A stretch of 64,000 bases of DNA from Flavobacteriaceae bacterium (GTDB lineage Bacteria; Bacteroidota; Bacteroidia; Flavobacteriales; Flavobacteriaceae), in assembly GCA_026709415.1 (NCBI GenBank), contig JAPOSZ010000031.1, forward strand, positions 1 through 64,000, given 5' to 3'. Shown one piece after another: positions 1 to 10,236 of the stretch. Each line of letters opens with the position of its first letter. Position 1 is the first letter of the stretch. The position numbers and the translations under genes were made by a program. The notes below the pieces were generated by a model. That model searched no databases, was not told the origin of the DNA, and was given only the letters and a program-made list of their open reading frames with translations.

Positions 1-712
1 GGCTGGTATCCCATTGGCTTATATCTTGGTTAAAACTTGTAGCGTCAACAAACATTGCTCCCATATCGGTTACCAAAGTAGTGATTACATTTTCCACATT
101 CTCTCCATTTATGATCATTTGATCCAACAACGCCCTATCAACAATCGTATAAGCTTCCCCCTCAAACACTATTTCTCTACCCACTAAATTTTCATTTGGG
201 TTTTGTTGTAAATACAATGGATTGATTTTAATGGTTACACCATTATCACTCTTACTTAAAACACTAATTTGCTTTACTAACTTTTCTATTTCTTTTTCCA
301 ACCTTTCTATTTCCTTATTTGCGTTTGCAATTTGTTGATTTAACGCCTCAATTTTTTCTTTTTGATCCTGATTTAAGTTGTTGATATCCTTTTTAAGTTT
401 TTGGATAGTGCTATTGGCATTAGTTAAGTCCGTTAGTAGTTTGTTTATTTCATTTTTCTGATCCGTTTTATTTTGCTCTAACGTGCTTATCTGACTTTCA
501 AGAGTTGTTATCTTATCATTTAAGGTATTTACTTGGCTTTCTAAATTAGATTTCCCACTAGTTAAGGTGCTATTTTGACTTTTCAAATTAGTGTTCTCAC
601 TTTGTAAACTACTGACTTGGTTTTGCAATTCTTTGATTTTATCCTCATCATCATTAGAACAAGAGACTAAAATAAAGACAATAAAAAGTGTGGTTAGTAA
701 ATGTTTTTTCAC
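1..712 (-). CDS. BspA/DUF285-type surface lipoprotein, N-terminal part (runs off window)
   Basis: The start is a GTG at 712; no in-frame ATG precedes it. The first residues read VKKHLLTTLFIVFILVSCSN, a lipoprotein signal peptide with the Cys after LVS as the likely lipidation site. Residues about 25-160 are a long run of heptad-like Leu/Ile/Asn/Gln/Lys/Glu sequence, predicted here as coiled coil. After about residue 165 a globular part begins and ends at the window edge with FNQDISQWDTS, the repeat signature of DUF285/BspA-like leucine-rich surface proteins. By family it should sit in the outer membrane with the repeats exposed, but the ligand is unknown. The C-terminal part lies outside the window. 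The same repeat recurs in the broken gene at 32819-33064. Confidence 0.8.
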   Translation of the reverse strand, partial: MKKHLLTTLFIVFILVSCSNDDEDKIKELQNQVSSLQSENTNLKSQNSTLTSGKSNLESQVNTLNDKITTLESQISTLEQNKTDQKNEINKLLTDLTNANSTIQKLKKDINNLNQDQKEKIEALNQQIANANKEIERLEKEIEKLVKQISVLSKSDNGVTIKINPLYLQQNPNENLVGREIVFEGEAYTIVDRALLDQMIINGENVENVITTLVTDMGAMFVDATSFNQDISQWDTS

Positions 713-886
713 TAGGTTGTTGGCATTAAAAATATGTTGTCAAAATTAGTCTCTACGACTGATCTGGCTTATTAAAAACGCTATGAATTTCATCTAATTG
801 ACCAAACGCTAGGGGTTTTCATCATAGCCAGTATGGTATTCCATTTCATGATTGTCAAAAAACACATGAATTAACCAAAAAAAAAT

Positions 887-1651
887 CTAAATATCCAACA
901 CAACCCCCGTTGGACAATGATCGGAATGCTTTTCATCAGCTGAAATATAGGCTTTGTGTATATGAGATTTTAAGTTCTGACTTACCATACAATAATCAAT
1001 CCGCCATCCCAAGTTTCTATCTCTTGCTTTAGTTCGGTAAGACCACCATGTGTAGTTATTGGGTTTTGGATTCTTGTATCTGAAGGTATCAATAAATCCG
1101 CTATTGATAAAATCATCCAACCAGGCTCTTTCTTTTGGTAAAAAGCCTGAAACATTTTGATTTCTAATCGGATCATGAATATCAATGGCGCGATGACAAA
1201 TATTAAAATCTCCACAGATGATTAGATTAGGAATTTCTTTTTTCAAACCATCAACATAGGATTGAAATTGATGCATGAATTCAAATTTAAACTCTAATCG
1301 ATCAACATTTGATGCCGAAGGCATATAAAGACTGATGACTGAAAATTGACTAAAATCAAATCGAATAATCCTACCTTCTCCTTCTAGGGTACTAACAAAC
1401 GTATCTTTCGTTACTTGATTAGGAGGGATTTTAGATAAAATGGCCACGCCACTGTATCCACGTTTCTGAGCAGGATTTAAATCAAAAGAATATCCCAAGG
1501 ACTTGATTTTTTCTTCAGGAATTTGATTCTCTTCAGCTCTTACTTCTTGAAGACATAATATATCGATTGATTCGGATCTTAACCAATCAAAAAAGCCCTT
1601 TTTGTCTGCTGATCGAATGCCATTGACATTATATGAAACGATATTGAGCAT
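887..1651 (-). CDS. xth: Exodeoxyribonuclease III (AP endonuclease)
   Basis: The protein has 254 residues, the usual length for ExoA/Xth proteins. It starts MLNIVSYNVNGIRSADKKGF, the Asn/Asp-containing N-terminal motif of the endonuclease/exonuclease/phosphatase fold. LQEVRAEE carries the metal-binding Glu, ICGDFNICHRAIDI is the catalytic Asp-Asn motif, and the C-terminal DEKHSDHCP carries the catalytic Asp-His pair. By family it cuts DNA at abasic sites and removes 3' blocks in base-excision repair. It lies 30 bp downstream of the glycyl-tRNA synthetase gene on the same strand and may share its transcript. All key residues are present. Confidence 0.95.
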   Translation of the reverse strand: MLNIVSYNVNGIRSADKKGFFDWLRSESIDILCLQEVRAEENQIPEEKIKSLGYSFDLNPAQKRGYSGVAILSKIPPNQVTKDTFVSTLEGEGRIIRFDFSQFSVISLYMPSASNVDRLEFKFEFMHQFQSYVDGLKKEIPNLIICGDFNICHRAIDIHDPIRNQNVSGFLPKERAWLDDFINSGFIDTFRYKNPKPNNYTWWSYRTKARDRNLGWRIDYCMVSQNLKSHIHKAYISADEKHSDHCPTGVVLDI

Positions 1652-1681
1652 TTTAAAAAGTCAACTTGTTATGATTGGATA

Positions 1682-3229
1682 TTACAGTGTTTTTAATGCG
1701 GAAATCATATCTACTTTATGAGCAACTACTTGTTTTATTCGATCGATAGCAATACGTTCTTGCTTCATTGAATCCCGGTTTCTTAGGGTTACTTTTCCAT
1801 CATCCAATGAATCAAAATCAATCGTGACACAATACGGAGTACCAATGGCATCTTGTCGTCGATAACGCTTGCCAATGGTGTCCTTCACATCCAATGAGAT
1901 GGCCCATTCCCATTGGAGTTTGTCATTAATTTCTTGAGCTAGACGAACCAATGCCTCTTTATTGACAAGAGGTAAAATAGCCAACTTCACAGGGGCTAAA
2001 AATGAGGGTAATTCAAAAACAATTCGTTTTGAAGCATCTTCCAATGTTTGTTCTTTGAGACAGGCAGAATAAATCGCTAAAAACATTCGATCCAATCCAA
2101 TGGAAGTTTCAATCACAAAAGGAGTATAGGTTTGGTTGGTAAAAGGATCAAAATAGGAGATTTTCTTCCCTGAAAATGTTTGGTGACTAGATAAATCAAA
2201 GTCCGTTCTTGAATGAATACCTTCTAATTCTTTAAATCCAAAAGGAAATTTAAATTCAATATCGGTTGCATCATCGGCATAATGGGCCAGATGGATATGA
2301 TCGTGAAATCGGTAATTTTCTTTGTCAATCCCCATAGCATGGTGCCATTTTAATCGAGCTTCTTTCCAAAAAGAATACCATTCTTGCTGACTACCAGGAG
2401 GAATAAAGTATTGCATTTCCATTTGCTCAAATTCACGCATTCTAAAAATAAACTGACGAGCCACAATCTCATTTCGGAAAGCTTTTCCTATTTGTGCGAT
2501 TCCAAAGGGAATCTTCAAACGCGATGTTTTTTGGACATTGAGATAGTTTAAAAAGATACCTTGAGCCGTTTCAGGACGCATGTATAAATCAGAAGCACTT
2601 TTTTGAGCGGCACCCAATTTTGTTTGAAACATCAAATTAAATTGTTTGATATCAGACCAATTTTTTGATCCGCTATCGGGACAAGCAATACCACATTCTT
2701 CAATCAATAATCTCAGCTCTGAAAGATCCCCTCTTTTCATTGAAGAAGAAAATCTCTTTTGGATTTCTTTGATTTTATTTTGATAGCCAATGACTCTCTG
2801 ATTATTATTGATAAAAGTAGAACGGTCAAACTGTTGTCCAAATTTTTTGGTCGCTTTGAAGACCTCTTTTTGAATTTTCGCTTCAATTTTTTTTATGTGA
2901 TTTTCAATCAACACATCTGCTCGATATCGTTTATTTGAATCTTTATTCTCAATCAATGGATCATTAAAAGCATCGATATGGCCTGATGCTTTCCACGTGG
3001 TAGGATGCATGAAAATGGCCGAATCAATTCCCACAATTTCTTGATAGCCTTCCACCATCGCTTTCCACCAATATTCTTTGATATTGTTTTTTAATTCCAC
3101 TCCATTGGGTCCGTAATCATATACGGCACTTAATCCATCATAGATTTCACTCGATGGGAATACAAACCCATATTCTTTGGCGTGCGCAATGACTCTTTTA
3201 AATTGATTGGATTCTTCCATGGGATGCAA
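1682..3229 (-). CDS. glyQS: Glycine--tRNA ligase (single-chain class II type)
   Basis: The protein has 515 residues, typical of the homodimeric single-chain enzyme rather than the alpha2beta2 form. The N-terminal block FVFPSSEIYDGLSAVYDYGP is characteristic of this family. Class II motifs follow: RPETAQGIF, then FRNEIVARQFIFRMREFEQM (motif 2), and ETSIGLDRMFLAI (motif 3). The C-terminal anticodon-binding domain starts near residue 415 (LAPVKLAILPLVNK). It charges tRNA-Gly in the cytoplasm. The chosen ATG gives MHPMEESNQ; the internal Met4 is an equally plausible start. Confidence 0.96.
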   Translation of the reverse strand: MHPMEESNQFKRVIAHAKEYGFVFPSSEIYDGLSAVYDYGPNGVELKNNIKEYWWKAMVEGYQEIVGIDSAIFMHPTTWKASGHIDAFNDPLIENKDSNKRYRADVLIENHIKKIEAKIQKEVFKATKKFGQQFDRSTFINNNQRVIGYQNKIKEIQKRFSSSMKRGDLSELRLLIEECGIACPDSGSKNWSDIKQFNLMFQTKLGAAQKSASDLYMRPETAQGIFLNYLNVQKTSRLKIPFGIAQIGKAFRNEIVARQFIFRMREFEQMEMQYFIPPGSQQEWYSFWKEARLKWHHAMGIDKENYRFHDHIHLAHYADDATDIEFKFPFGFKELEGIHSRTDFDLSSHQTFSGKKISYFDPFTNQTYTPFVIETSIGLDRMFLAIYSACLKEQTLEDASKRIVFELPSFLAPVKLAILPLVNKEALVRLAQEINDKLQWEWAISLDVKDTIGKRYRRQDAIGTPYCVTIDFDSLDDGKVTLRNRDSMKQERIAIDRIKQVVAHKVDMISALKTL

Positions 3230-3699
3230 ATTTATAAGTTTGGATTGGCCTATTCAAAAGAGTTTCAATGTTGGGTCTGAAATCATTATTGACTCCCTAT
3301 TAAATAAAATAGCAATTGTTAATCATTTCAAATATTTTAGATTCAAACCATGACAGAACTTCTAATCAGAAAGTAAAATTTTGATTAGACCATGAAATTT
3401 GCATGATATATCATTTACAAATTCAACGCGCTGGTGCAACCTAAATTTGCTTAATCGTTACATAATGGGTTCTTCTACAAAGTTGTGGGTAGATGTATCT
3501 TTCATCATCGATAAAATAACTAACATATGTATGCGATAACACCGATTTTTTAAGCCAAACATCACAAACGAAAGTATCGATTTATAACTTTGTCAAGATA
3601 AAATTTGTTTGCATACAAACTCTTAATTATTAAACAGTTGATTTTGAATTCATCACTCGGCACGGGATTTGATTCGGAGATTCCTTTTTTAATGACCCT
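3230..3699. other. Gene-free spacer with two mobile-element end fragments
   Basis: This is a 470-bp divergent spacer between glyQS and the Ig-like lipoprotein. I see no coding sequence. It holds two short fragments matching mobile-element ends seen elsewhere in the window. At 3423-3440 TTCAACGCGCTGGTGCAAC resembles the MITE end at 13027. At 3468-3492 a sequence beginning GGTTCTTCTACAAAGTTGTG resembles the ISL3-type ends at 59279 and 59716. Both are imperfect copies, so they look like old scars rather than active elements. Confidence 0.6.
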
Positions 3700-5358
3700 A
3701 TGAATTCAATCAAACCCATTCATTTGCTTTGGCTCATTATCATACCAATTGCCTTCATTAAATGTGGTCAAAGGGGGACTTTAACCGGAGGACCTAAAGA
3801 TTCCATTCCTCCCATTCTGATCAATGCCTCTCCTAAAATGAATACAGTCCATTTTGATCGAGATGAAATTCGATTAACTTTTGATGAATTCATTACACTT
3901 AAAGACATTAATAATCAATTGGTCATATCACCACCATTGGAAATTGGGGCCTATACCTTAATTCCTAGGACTGGGACGACGAAAAGAATTTCTATCAAAT
4001 TAGTTGACACCCTTTACCCCAATACAACCTATACTTTTAACTTCGGCAAGGGGATCGCCGACAATAATGAAGGAAACATCCTTTCAAATTTCGCTTATGT
4101 TTTGTCCACAGGAGAAGCGATCGATTCATTAACGCTATCTGGATTGGTGGCCGACGCTATTGAATTAAAACCGCTTTCCGATATTTCCGTCCAACTCTAT
4201 CGAATCGACTCGATCTATACCGACTCCATTATTTATTTTGAAAAACCGTTGTATGTCGCCAATACTCTCGATAGCACTTATTTTAGATTTCAAAATCTAA
4301 GCCGAGGAAAGTATCAAATTATTGCTCTTGAAGATCAAAATGCTAATTTTCTATTTGATCAAAATCAAGACAAAATTGGATTTCATCCCCAGTATGTTGA
4401 ACTTCCAAAAGATTCCGTGGTGAATTTGAAGATTTTTGAAGAAAAGATCGATTTTTCTTGGGCTCTTCCCGAATTTTACAATGACCATTTGATCTTGCTG
4501 GGATACTATGGCCAATGGACCAATCAATCCATGGATATGATTAGTGACGTCCCCGAAACCTTTAAATCACTAATCTCTAAACCTAATGAAACCGATTCAT
4601 TATACTACTGGTTCAAAGGAGCTGAACTCGATTCATTGAAATTTCAGTTTTTTCAAAAAGATTCCCTCATCACAAGAACCTTACGTTTTACGAATCCAAC
4701 AGAAGATTCTCTGGTCATTAATCAACTAACAGTCAGTACCATCCACCTCAATAAAACATTTGATTTACATGCCAATCGACCCATTATAGCCATAGATACC
4801 ACTCTGATTCGCATTTTTGACATTGACACGACGCCTGTACCCTATCAAGCTTTTATTGATCAAAACAAACATAAAATTTCTTTCAATTTTGAAGTCACGC
4901 CCAATGATCAATATCAAATCCACCTCCAGCCAGGGGCCTTGGTTGATTATTTTGAAGCAACCCATGATACCCTGGAATTATCGGTCAAGTCCATAGGTCT
5001 TGAAGAATATGGGACCATTACAGTTAATGTGATTGCCGATTCCGAGCTTCATTATATTTTACAACTTGTTGATAATCAAGGCGAACTGGTTCGATCGGTG
5101 GTTAAAAATCCAGAAGATGAAAGTTATGTGTTTCAGTACCTTTTACCGGGTACTTACTTTATTCGATTGATTAAAGACACCAATAATAATGCGGTTTGGG
5201 ATACCGGAAATTTTTTAAGAAAAATTCAACCCGAACAGGTCATTTATCATCCCGATACTTTAGAACTCAGAGCCAATTGGGAATTTAATGAGCAGTTTAA
5301 TATATCTCAAACCGATCTCGATCTTTCAGAAATCCCAATTGATTCCTTAGTGAATTAA
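3700..5358 (+). CDS. Ig-like domain lipoprotein of the Bacteroidota 'TGGPKD' family
   Basis: The protein has 552 residues. The N-terminus has a hydrophobic signal (LLWLIIIPIAFIKCGQRG) with a lipobox-like Cys at about residue 22. It is followed at once by GTLTGGPKDSIPP, the hallmark of a Bacteroidota lipoprotein family whose next roughly 100 residues form a bacterial Ig-like (SbsA/Big_5) domain. A later segment (LYRIDSIYTDSI, FRFQNLSRGKYQIIALEDQNANFLFDQNQDKIGFHP) resembles a carboxypeptidase-regulatory-like beta sandwich. It is probably anchored in the outer membrane or periplasm; the biochemical role is unknown. Its last 62 bp overlap the 3' end of the convergent amidase gene. Confidence 0.8.
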   Translation: MNSIKPIHLLWLIIIPIAFIKCGQRGTLTGGPKDSIPPILINASPKMNTVHFDRDEIRLTFDEFITLKDINNQLVISPPLEIGAYTLIPRTGTTKRISIKLVDTLYPNTTYTFNFGKGIADNNEGNILSNFAYVLSTGEAIDSLTLSGLVADAIELKPLSDISVQLYRIDSIYTDSIIYFEKPLYVANTLDSTYFRFQNLSRGKYQIIALEDQNANFLFDQNQDKIGFHPQYVELPKDSVVNLKIFEEKIDFSWALPEFYNDHLILLGYYGQWTNQSMDMISDVPETFKSLISKPNETDSLYYWFKGAELDSLKFQFFQKDSLITRTLRFTNPTEDSLVINQLTVSTIHLNKTFDLHANRPIIAIDTTLIRIFDIDTTPVPYQAFIDQNKHKISFNFEVTPNDQYQIHLQPGALVDYFEATHDTLELSVKSIGLEEYGTITVNVIADSELHYILQLVDNQGELVRSVVKNPEDESYVFQYLLPGTYFIRLIKDTNNNAVWDTGNFLRKIQPEQVIYHPDTLELRANWEFNEQFNISQTDLDLSEIPIDSLVN

Positions 5359-6073
5359 GTTTCTCTCTATCTAATTCAATGGTTGCCATCGTCTCTTTTT
5401 CAATCATTTTTGGTGTCATTCGCTCACCCAAAGCATCATGAACTGCAGAATATCCCAAATAATTCAATCCATTGGGATCTTTTCCAATTCGATTGACCCC
5501 AATACAATAAGACATATTTTCCATGGCTCTCGCTTTTAATAATGTCTGCCATGCCTTGTTACGTGGTTGAGGCCAATTGGCTACAAAAATGATTAAGTCA
5601 TAGTCTTGGGTGTTGCGGCACCATACTGGAAAACGCAAATCATAACAAATCCGAGTGCATATTTTCCAGCCTTTATAATCCCATATGCCTTGATTGGTTC
5701 CAGCAGAATAAAAACTCGGTTCTCCCGCCAAACTAAAAAGATGTCTTTTGTCATAACCGTTTTCTTCTCCATTTGGAGTAATCCAAACCAATCGATTAAA
5801 ATATTGATTGTCTTCTGAAATGACCAAACTACCACAGATAGCTGCAGAGTACCTTTTGGCTGTTTTTTTCATCCACTTTATGGTATCTCCATTCATTGAT
5901 TCGGCGATTTTTTGCGGTTGCATACTATAGCCAGAGTTGAACATTTCTGGCAGGACAATCAAATCCGTTTCAAGTTTTTGTTCAGACAATAAACTTTCAA
6001 TTCGTTGGCAATTCGATTTGGCGGAATGCCAGTCGATACTTGTTTGGACAATCGTTGTCTTTAAATAGGCCAT
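5297..6073 (-). CDS. Omega-amidase (nitrilase superfamily, YafV/Nit2-like)
   Basis: The protein has 258 residues. The carbon-nitrogen hydrolase triad is visible: Glu in VLPEMFNSGYSM, Lys in YDKRHLF and Cys in ICYDLRFPVWCRN. These local motifs are typical of the YafV/Nit2 subgroup, which hydrolyses alpha-ketoglutaramate and alpha-ketosuccinamate and repairs deaminated metabolites. It is a cytoplasmic enzyme with no signal peptide. The gene runs convergently into the preceding lipoprotein gene, and the two coding regions overlap by 62 bp, leaving no room for a separate terminator. The substrate assignment is by family only. Confidence 0.88.
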   Translation of the reverse strand: MAYLKTTIVQTSIDWHSAKSNCQRIESLLSEQKLETDLIVLPEMFNSGYSMQPQKIAESMNGDTIKWMKKTAKRYSAAICGSLVISEDNQYFNRLVWITPNGEENGYDKRHLFSLAGEPSFYSAGTNQGIWDYKGWKICTRICYDLRFPVWCRNTQDYDLIIFVANWPQPRNKAWQTLLKARAMENMSYCIGVNRIGKDPNGLNYLGYSAVHDALGERMTPKMIEKETMATIELDREKLNSLRNQLGFLKDRDRFEIY

Positions 6074-6192
6074 TTTTTGATTTTAACTTAGATATTCTAT
6101 ACCTTTGGGTTTGTAAATCTGAGAATTAGTTTCAAACCATTTTAATGTCAACCACCCCAAATTTTGGGGTAGTTTTAAATCAAACAGATTAA

Positions 6193-6609
6193 TTGGACGC
6201 CATCATTTTAGCCTTTAAGCAAAAGTTTTTGTTGAACTTATTGATTTTATATGTTATATGGCTAATTCTACTAGTCATCATCTGGAATCAAGATCATCTG
6301 CCTAAATATTTGTTATGGCTTTATTTGTTGTACATCATATACTGTTTTGTCGAATTGATTTTTAAAAAACAAAAAGGGTATGTGCATTATCATGAACGCC
6401 ATATCATCAAACCTTCCTTATTTAAATCTAGAAAAATCAACTTCAATGATTTAAAACATGTGCAATTTACTCCCTATTATATCGAAATCATCGATCAAAA
6501 AGGAAAATACAGATTATTTAAACATAGTCTATCACGCAAAGACTATCGATTTTTAGAAACAAAACTTAAAACAAAATTTCATTTAGGGCGGGGGGTCAAC
6601 AATCTTTAG
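6193..6609 (+). CDS. Small membrane protein of unknown function
   Basis: The ORF has 138 codons and starts with TTG at 6193; no closer ATG preserves the first hydrophobic helix. Two membrane segments are visible (about residues 11-31 and 37-57), followed by a basic cytoplasmic tail with beta-strand character (YVHYHERHIIKPSLF, YIEIIDQKGKYRLFKH). This layout resembles PH-like small membrane proteins, but I do not recognise the family. It ends 3 bp before the convergent sdhB stop. The coding pattern and position between real genes suggest a genuine gene; the function cannot be stated. Confidence 0.6.
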   Translation: MDAIILAFKQKFLLNLLILYVIWLILLVIIWNQDHLPKYLLWLYLLYIIYCFVELIFKKQKGYVHYHERHIIKPSLFKSRKINFNDLKHVQFTPYYIEIIDQKGKYRLFKHSLSRKDYRFLETKLKTKFHLGRGVNNL

Positions 6610-6612
6610 GAA

Positions 6613-7347
6613 TCAACCCAAAATAAACTCTCGGTTCATTCGAGCAATATTTTCAAGTGAAATCCCTTTGGGACATTCTATTTCACAAGCCCCCGTGTTG
6701 GTGCAATTGCCAAAACCTTCTTCATCCATTTGAGCCACCATATTTTTTACCCGCCTTTTTGATTCCACTTGTCCTTGCGGCAGCAATGCATATTGTGACA
6801 CTTTTGCCGATACAAACAACATAGCCGATGCGTTTTTACAAGCCGCCACACAAGCGCCACAGCCAATACATGCAGCCGCTTCAAAGGATAAATCTGCATC
6901 CGCCTTAGGAATGGGGATCGCATTGGCATCTTGCGTATTACCGGAAGTATTGACACTGATATAACCTCCAGATTGTTGTATGCGATCAAAAGATGCACGA
7001 TCCACCACCAAATCTTTAATCACAGGAAAGGCTTTCGCTCGAAAAGGTTCAATGGTGATCGTATCGCCATGTTTGAAACGACGCATGTGCAACTGGCAAG
7101 TCGTCACAAATCGATCAGGACCATGAGCCCTACCATTGATGAATAAAGAACAGGTGCCACAAATTCCTTCACGACAGTCATGATCAAAAGCCACTGGAGA
7201 TTCTCCAGAAGAAATCAGTTGTTCATTGAGGACATCAAGCATCTCAAGAAATGACATTTCTGGATTGATTTCATTCAATGCATACTTTTCAAATTTTCCT
7301 TTGGATGTTGCATTTTTTTGTCGCCAAATTTTGAGTTTTATATCCAT
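6613..7347 (-). CDS. sdhB: Succinate dehydrogenase/fumarate reductase iron-sulfur subunit
   Basis: The protein has 244 residues. The [2Fe-2S] ligands are in CREGICGTC (about residues 58-66). A bacterial ferredoxin-like motif [11 protein letters not shown] carries [4Fe-4S] ligands, and [16 protein letters not shown] completes the [3Fe-4S] and [4Fe-4S] sites. It passes electrons from the SdhA flavin to membrane haem and quinone. The gene lies 15 bp downstream of sdhA and is last in the sdhC-sdhA-sdhB operon, the order usual in Bacteroidota. All cluster ligands are present, so it should be functional. Confidence 0.96.
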   Translation of the reverse strand: MDIKLKIWRQKNATSKGKFEKYALNEINPEMSFLEMLDVLNEQLISSGESPVAFDHDCREGICGTCSLFINGRAHGPDRFVTTCQLHMRRFKHGDTITIEPFRAKAFPVIKDLVVDRASFDRIQQSGGYISVNTSGNTQDANAIPIPKADADLSFEAAACIGCGACVAACKNASAMLFVSAKVSQYALLPQGQVESKRRVKNMVAQMDEEGFGNCTNTGACEIECPKGISLENIARMNREFILG

Positions 7348-7362
7348 TTAAATATTAAGAAG

Positions 7363-9387
7363 TTATTTGTATGATCTTGATTTAACTTCAATATCATGAT
7401 AAATTAGGTCCTCTTTATGAAGTTTGGGGCTATTTGGTTTTCCCGTGTACTCCCAAGTGGCTACATACATGAAATTTTCATCATCTCTTAGTGCTTCTCC
7501 CTGTGGTGTTTGAGATTCTTCTCGAAAATGCCCTCCACAAGATTCGGTCCGGTCGAGAGCATCGATGGTCATCAGCAAACCCAATTCAAAAAAATCGGCG
7601 ACTCGACAGGCTTTGGCCAATTCCTCATTATACTCATTGGCTCTCCCGGGCACAAAAACATTTTTCTGAAACTCTTGGTACAATTCTTTGATTTTTTCTA
7701 TGGCTTCTTTAAGTCCTTTTTCGTTTCGAGACATGCCACAATAATCCCAAATGATGCGGCCTAACTTTTTATGAAAATAATCAACGCTTTTGGTACCATT
7801 TTGCTTGATCAGTCGATCGATTTGTGATTTGACTTGATGTTCGGCTTTTTCAAATTCTTTTGAATCAATGGAAATGGGACCTGTCCGGATATCATCGGCC
7901 AAGTAATCCCCAATGGTATAGGGAAGCACAAAATAACCATCCGCTAATCCTTGCATTAATGCAGAGGCTCCCAATCGATTGGCCCCATGATCTGAAAAAT
8001 TAGCTTCTCCGATGCAAAAGCAACCTGGAATGGTGGTCATCAAATTATAGTCGACCCATACCCCACCCATGGTATAATGAACTGCAGGATAGATTTTCAT
8101 GGGTGTATTGTATGGATTTTGATCCACAATTTTTTCATACATCTGAAATAAATTACCATATTTGGCTTTAACCACTTCTCTGCCGAGTTTCATCGTTGCC
8201 TCTGGATTGCTTTCATCCGACCCTTGGAGATGTGCTTGTTCCCTTCCATAGCGTTCGATGGCACTTTGAAAATCAAGAAATACGGCATCTCCCGTCACAT
8301 TGACACCATAACCGGCATCACATCGCTCTTTAGCCGCCCGTGAAGCAACATCTCGAGGCACTAAATTTCCAAATGCTGGATATCGCCTTTCTAAAAAATA
8401 ATCTCGTTGGTTTTCTGGAATATCTTCTGGTGATTTTTTGCCTTCTCGAATAGCCTGAGCGTCTTCTAATTGTTGCGGGACCCAAATACGACCGTCATTA
8501 CGGAGGGATTCTGACATCAACGTGAGTTTGGATTGATAGTCCCCACTGACGGGAATACACGTTGGATGGATTTGAGTAAAACAAGGATTGGCAAATAAGG
8601 CTCCTTTTTTATGAATTTTCCAACCGGCTGAAACATTACTTCCCATGGCATTGGTGGATAGATAAAAGACATTTCCATATCCTCCCGAAGCGATCACAAC
8701 GGCATGGGCTGAATGTCTTTGAATTTCTCCGGTAATTAAATCCCGTGCGATAATCCCTCTGGCTTTCCCGTCGATGATGACCAACTCCATCATTTCATGT
8801 CGAGAATACATTTTCACTTTTCCTCGAGCTATTTGTCTGTTGAGAGCAGAATAACATCCCAATTGTAATTGTTGCCCCGTTTGGCCTTTGGCATAAAAGG
8901 TCCTGGAAACTTGCACTCCACCAAAAGATCGATTATCCAGTAAACCACCATAATCTCTGGCAAACGGAACTCCCTGGGCCACACACTGATCAATGATATT
9001 TGACGATACTTCGGCCAAGCGATAAACATTGGCCTCACGAGCTCTGTAATCTCCTCCTTTAATGGTATCATAAAACAGTCGGTAGATGGAATCGCCATCC
9101 CCAACATAATTTTTTGCCGCATTAATCCCCCCTTGAGCAGCGATGGAATGCGCTCTACGGGCAGAATCTTGAAAACAAAAGGCTTTGACATTATATCCCA
9201 ACTCAGCTAATGTCGCAGCTGCAGATCCTCCGGCTAGTCCGGTTCCGACGACAATAACATCTATTTTTAATTTATTGGCTGGCGATACCAACCGAATCTT
9301 GCTTTTATGAGAAGTCCACTTTTCAGCCAATGGACCTTGAGGCACTCCAGAAGATAATTGAAACTCTGTTTTAACGGCCGTACTCAT
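7363..9387 (-). CDS. sdhA: Succinate dehydrogenase/fumarate reductase flavoprotein subunit
   Basis: The protein has 674 residues, the long form found in Bacteroidota and epsilon-type enzymes. A dinucleotide-binding motif [12 protein letters not shown] starts near residue 46. [18 protein letters not shown] contains the His that binds FAD covalently. Substrate-site segments such as [13 protein letters not shown] and the C-terminal FAD contact [20 protein letters not shown] are intact. It oxidises succinate to fumarate in the TCA cycle, or the reverse in anaerobic respiration; the sequence alone does not decide direction. It is flanked by sdhC 46 bp upstream and sdhB 15 bp downstream. Confidence 0.97.
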   Translation of the reverse strand: MSTAVKTEFQLSSGVPQGPLAEKWTSHKSKIRLVSPANKLKIDVIVVGTGLAGGSAAATLAELGYNVKAFCFQDSARRAHSIAAQGGINAAKNYVGDGDSIYRLFYDTIKGGDYRAREANVYRLAEVSSNIIDQCVAQGVPFARDYGGLLDNRSFGGVQVSRTFYAKGQTGQQLQLGCYSALNRQIARGKVKMYSRHEMMELVIIDGKARGIIARDLITGEIQRHSAHAVVIASGGYGNVFYLSTNAMGSNVSAGWKIHKKGALFANPCFTQIHPTCIPVSGDYQSKLTLMSESLRNDGRIWVPQQLEDAQAIREGKKSPEDIPENQRDYFLERRYPAFGNLVPRDVASRAAKERCDAGYGVNVTGDAVFLDFQSAIERYGREQAHLQGSDESNPEATMKLGREVVKAKYGNLFQMYEKIVDQNPYNTPMKIYPAVHYTMGGVWVDYNLMTTIPGCFCIGEANFSDHGANRLGASALMQGLADGYFVLPYTIGDYLADDIRTGPISIDSKEFEKAEHQVKSQIDRLIKQNGTKSVDYFHKKLGRIIWDYCGMSRNEKGLKEAIEKIKELYQEFQKNVFVPGRANEYNEELAKACRVADFFELGLLMTIDALDRTESCGGHFREESQTPQGEALRDDENFMYVATWEYTGKPNSPKLHKEDLIYHDIEVKSRSYK

Positions 9388-9433
9388 TTTGATTTTTCAT
9401 AAAAACTAGAACTAATACATCGAAAAATAATCC

Positions 9434-10126
9434 TTATGGATAAAGTAAATGATGTGCCGAAAATAAATGATGATACAGTGCGATCACTATAAAACCCAAA
9501 GGTATCACAATAGCAAACGCCCTAGTGACTGAAAGCAACGATTTTTTAACTGAATTTTTCAAACCAAGGGTTTGAAATGAGGATGAAAAGCCATGATACA
9601 GATGCATGGATAAAAAGACAAACGACAAGACATAAACGATCACTCGCCAATACGGTTCAAATTTATGGACTAATTCTTCATAATACCTTTGTTCATCGAT
9701 TAATTCAGCATTAAACATGCTTCCTTCCAGATATTTGTGTTCCATTTCTGGTATCCAAAAGTCAATAAAATGCAACACCAAAAACAACAATACGACACCG
9801 CCTGAAATAATCATGTTTCTCGATACCCAAGAAGCATTTTTACTTCCTTTAAATTGGGCATAAGGAACACCTCGAGATTTTTTGTTTTGAATTTCAAGAA
9901 TAAAACCCATCACAAAGTGAAAAACAATACCAAAAACTAAAATCGGTTGCAATACAAATTGTACCAATCCATTATAACCCATGAAATGAGACCATTGATT
10001 GAAAGTCGATGGACTAATGACCGATGAAAAATTAATGGTAAAGTGCTGTAGCAGAAAAACTACCAAAAACAGACCTGAAAGGGCCATGGTCACCTTTCTG
10101 AGAATTGAAGATTTTAAAACACTCAT
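9434..10126 (-). CDS. sdhC: Succinate dehydrogenase cytochrome b subunit (single-chain, type B)
   Basis: The protein has 230 residues with about five membrane helices. Candidate haem-ligand histidines lie within or near them (FLLQHFTINF, GIVFHFVMGF, FLVLHFIDFW, LSMHLYHGFS). One membrane subunit of this size with no SdhD is typical of type-B succinate:quinone reductases, which carry two haems. It anchors SdhA and SdhB to the inner membrane and reduces menaquinone. It is the first gene of the operon and starts with ATG at 10126. Confidence 0.93.
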   Translation of the reverse strand: MSVLKSSILRKVTMALSGLFLVVFLLQHFTINFSSVISPSTFNQWSHFMGYNGLVQFVLQPILVFGIVFHFVMGFILEIQNKKSRGVPYAQFKGSKNASWVSRNMIISGGVVLLFLVLHFIDFWIPEMEHKYLEGSMFNAELIDEQRYYEELVHKFEPYWRVIVYVLSFVFLSMHLYHGFSSSFQTLGLKNSVKKSLLSVTRAFAIVIPLGFIVIALYHHLFSAHHLLYP

Positions 10127-10236
10127 GAGTCCGATGCAATTTAATCCAAAAAACCCAAATTAACTTTCCCAGTTCCAAGCAAATAATGGTAGAACTAAAG
10201 TTTTATCAAAAATGCTAGATGATTTATTATTACCTA

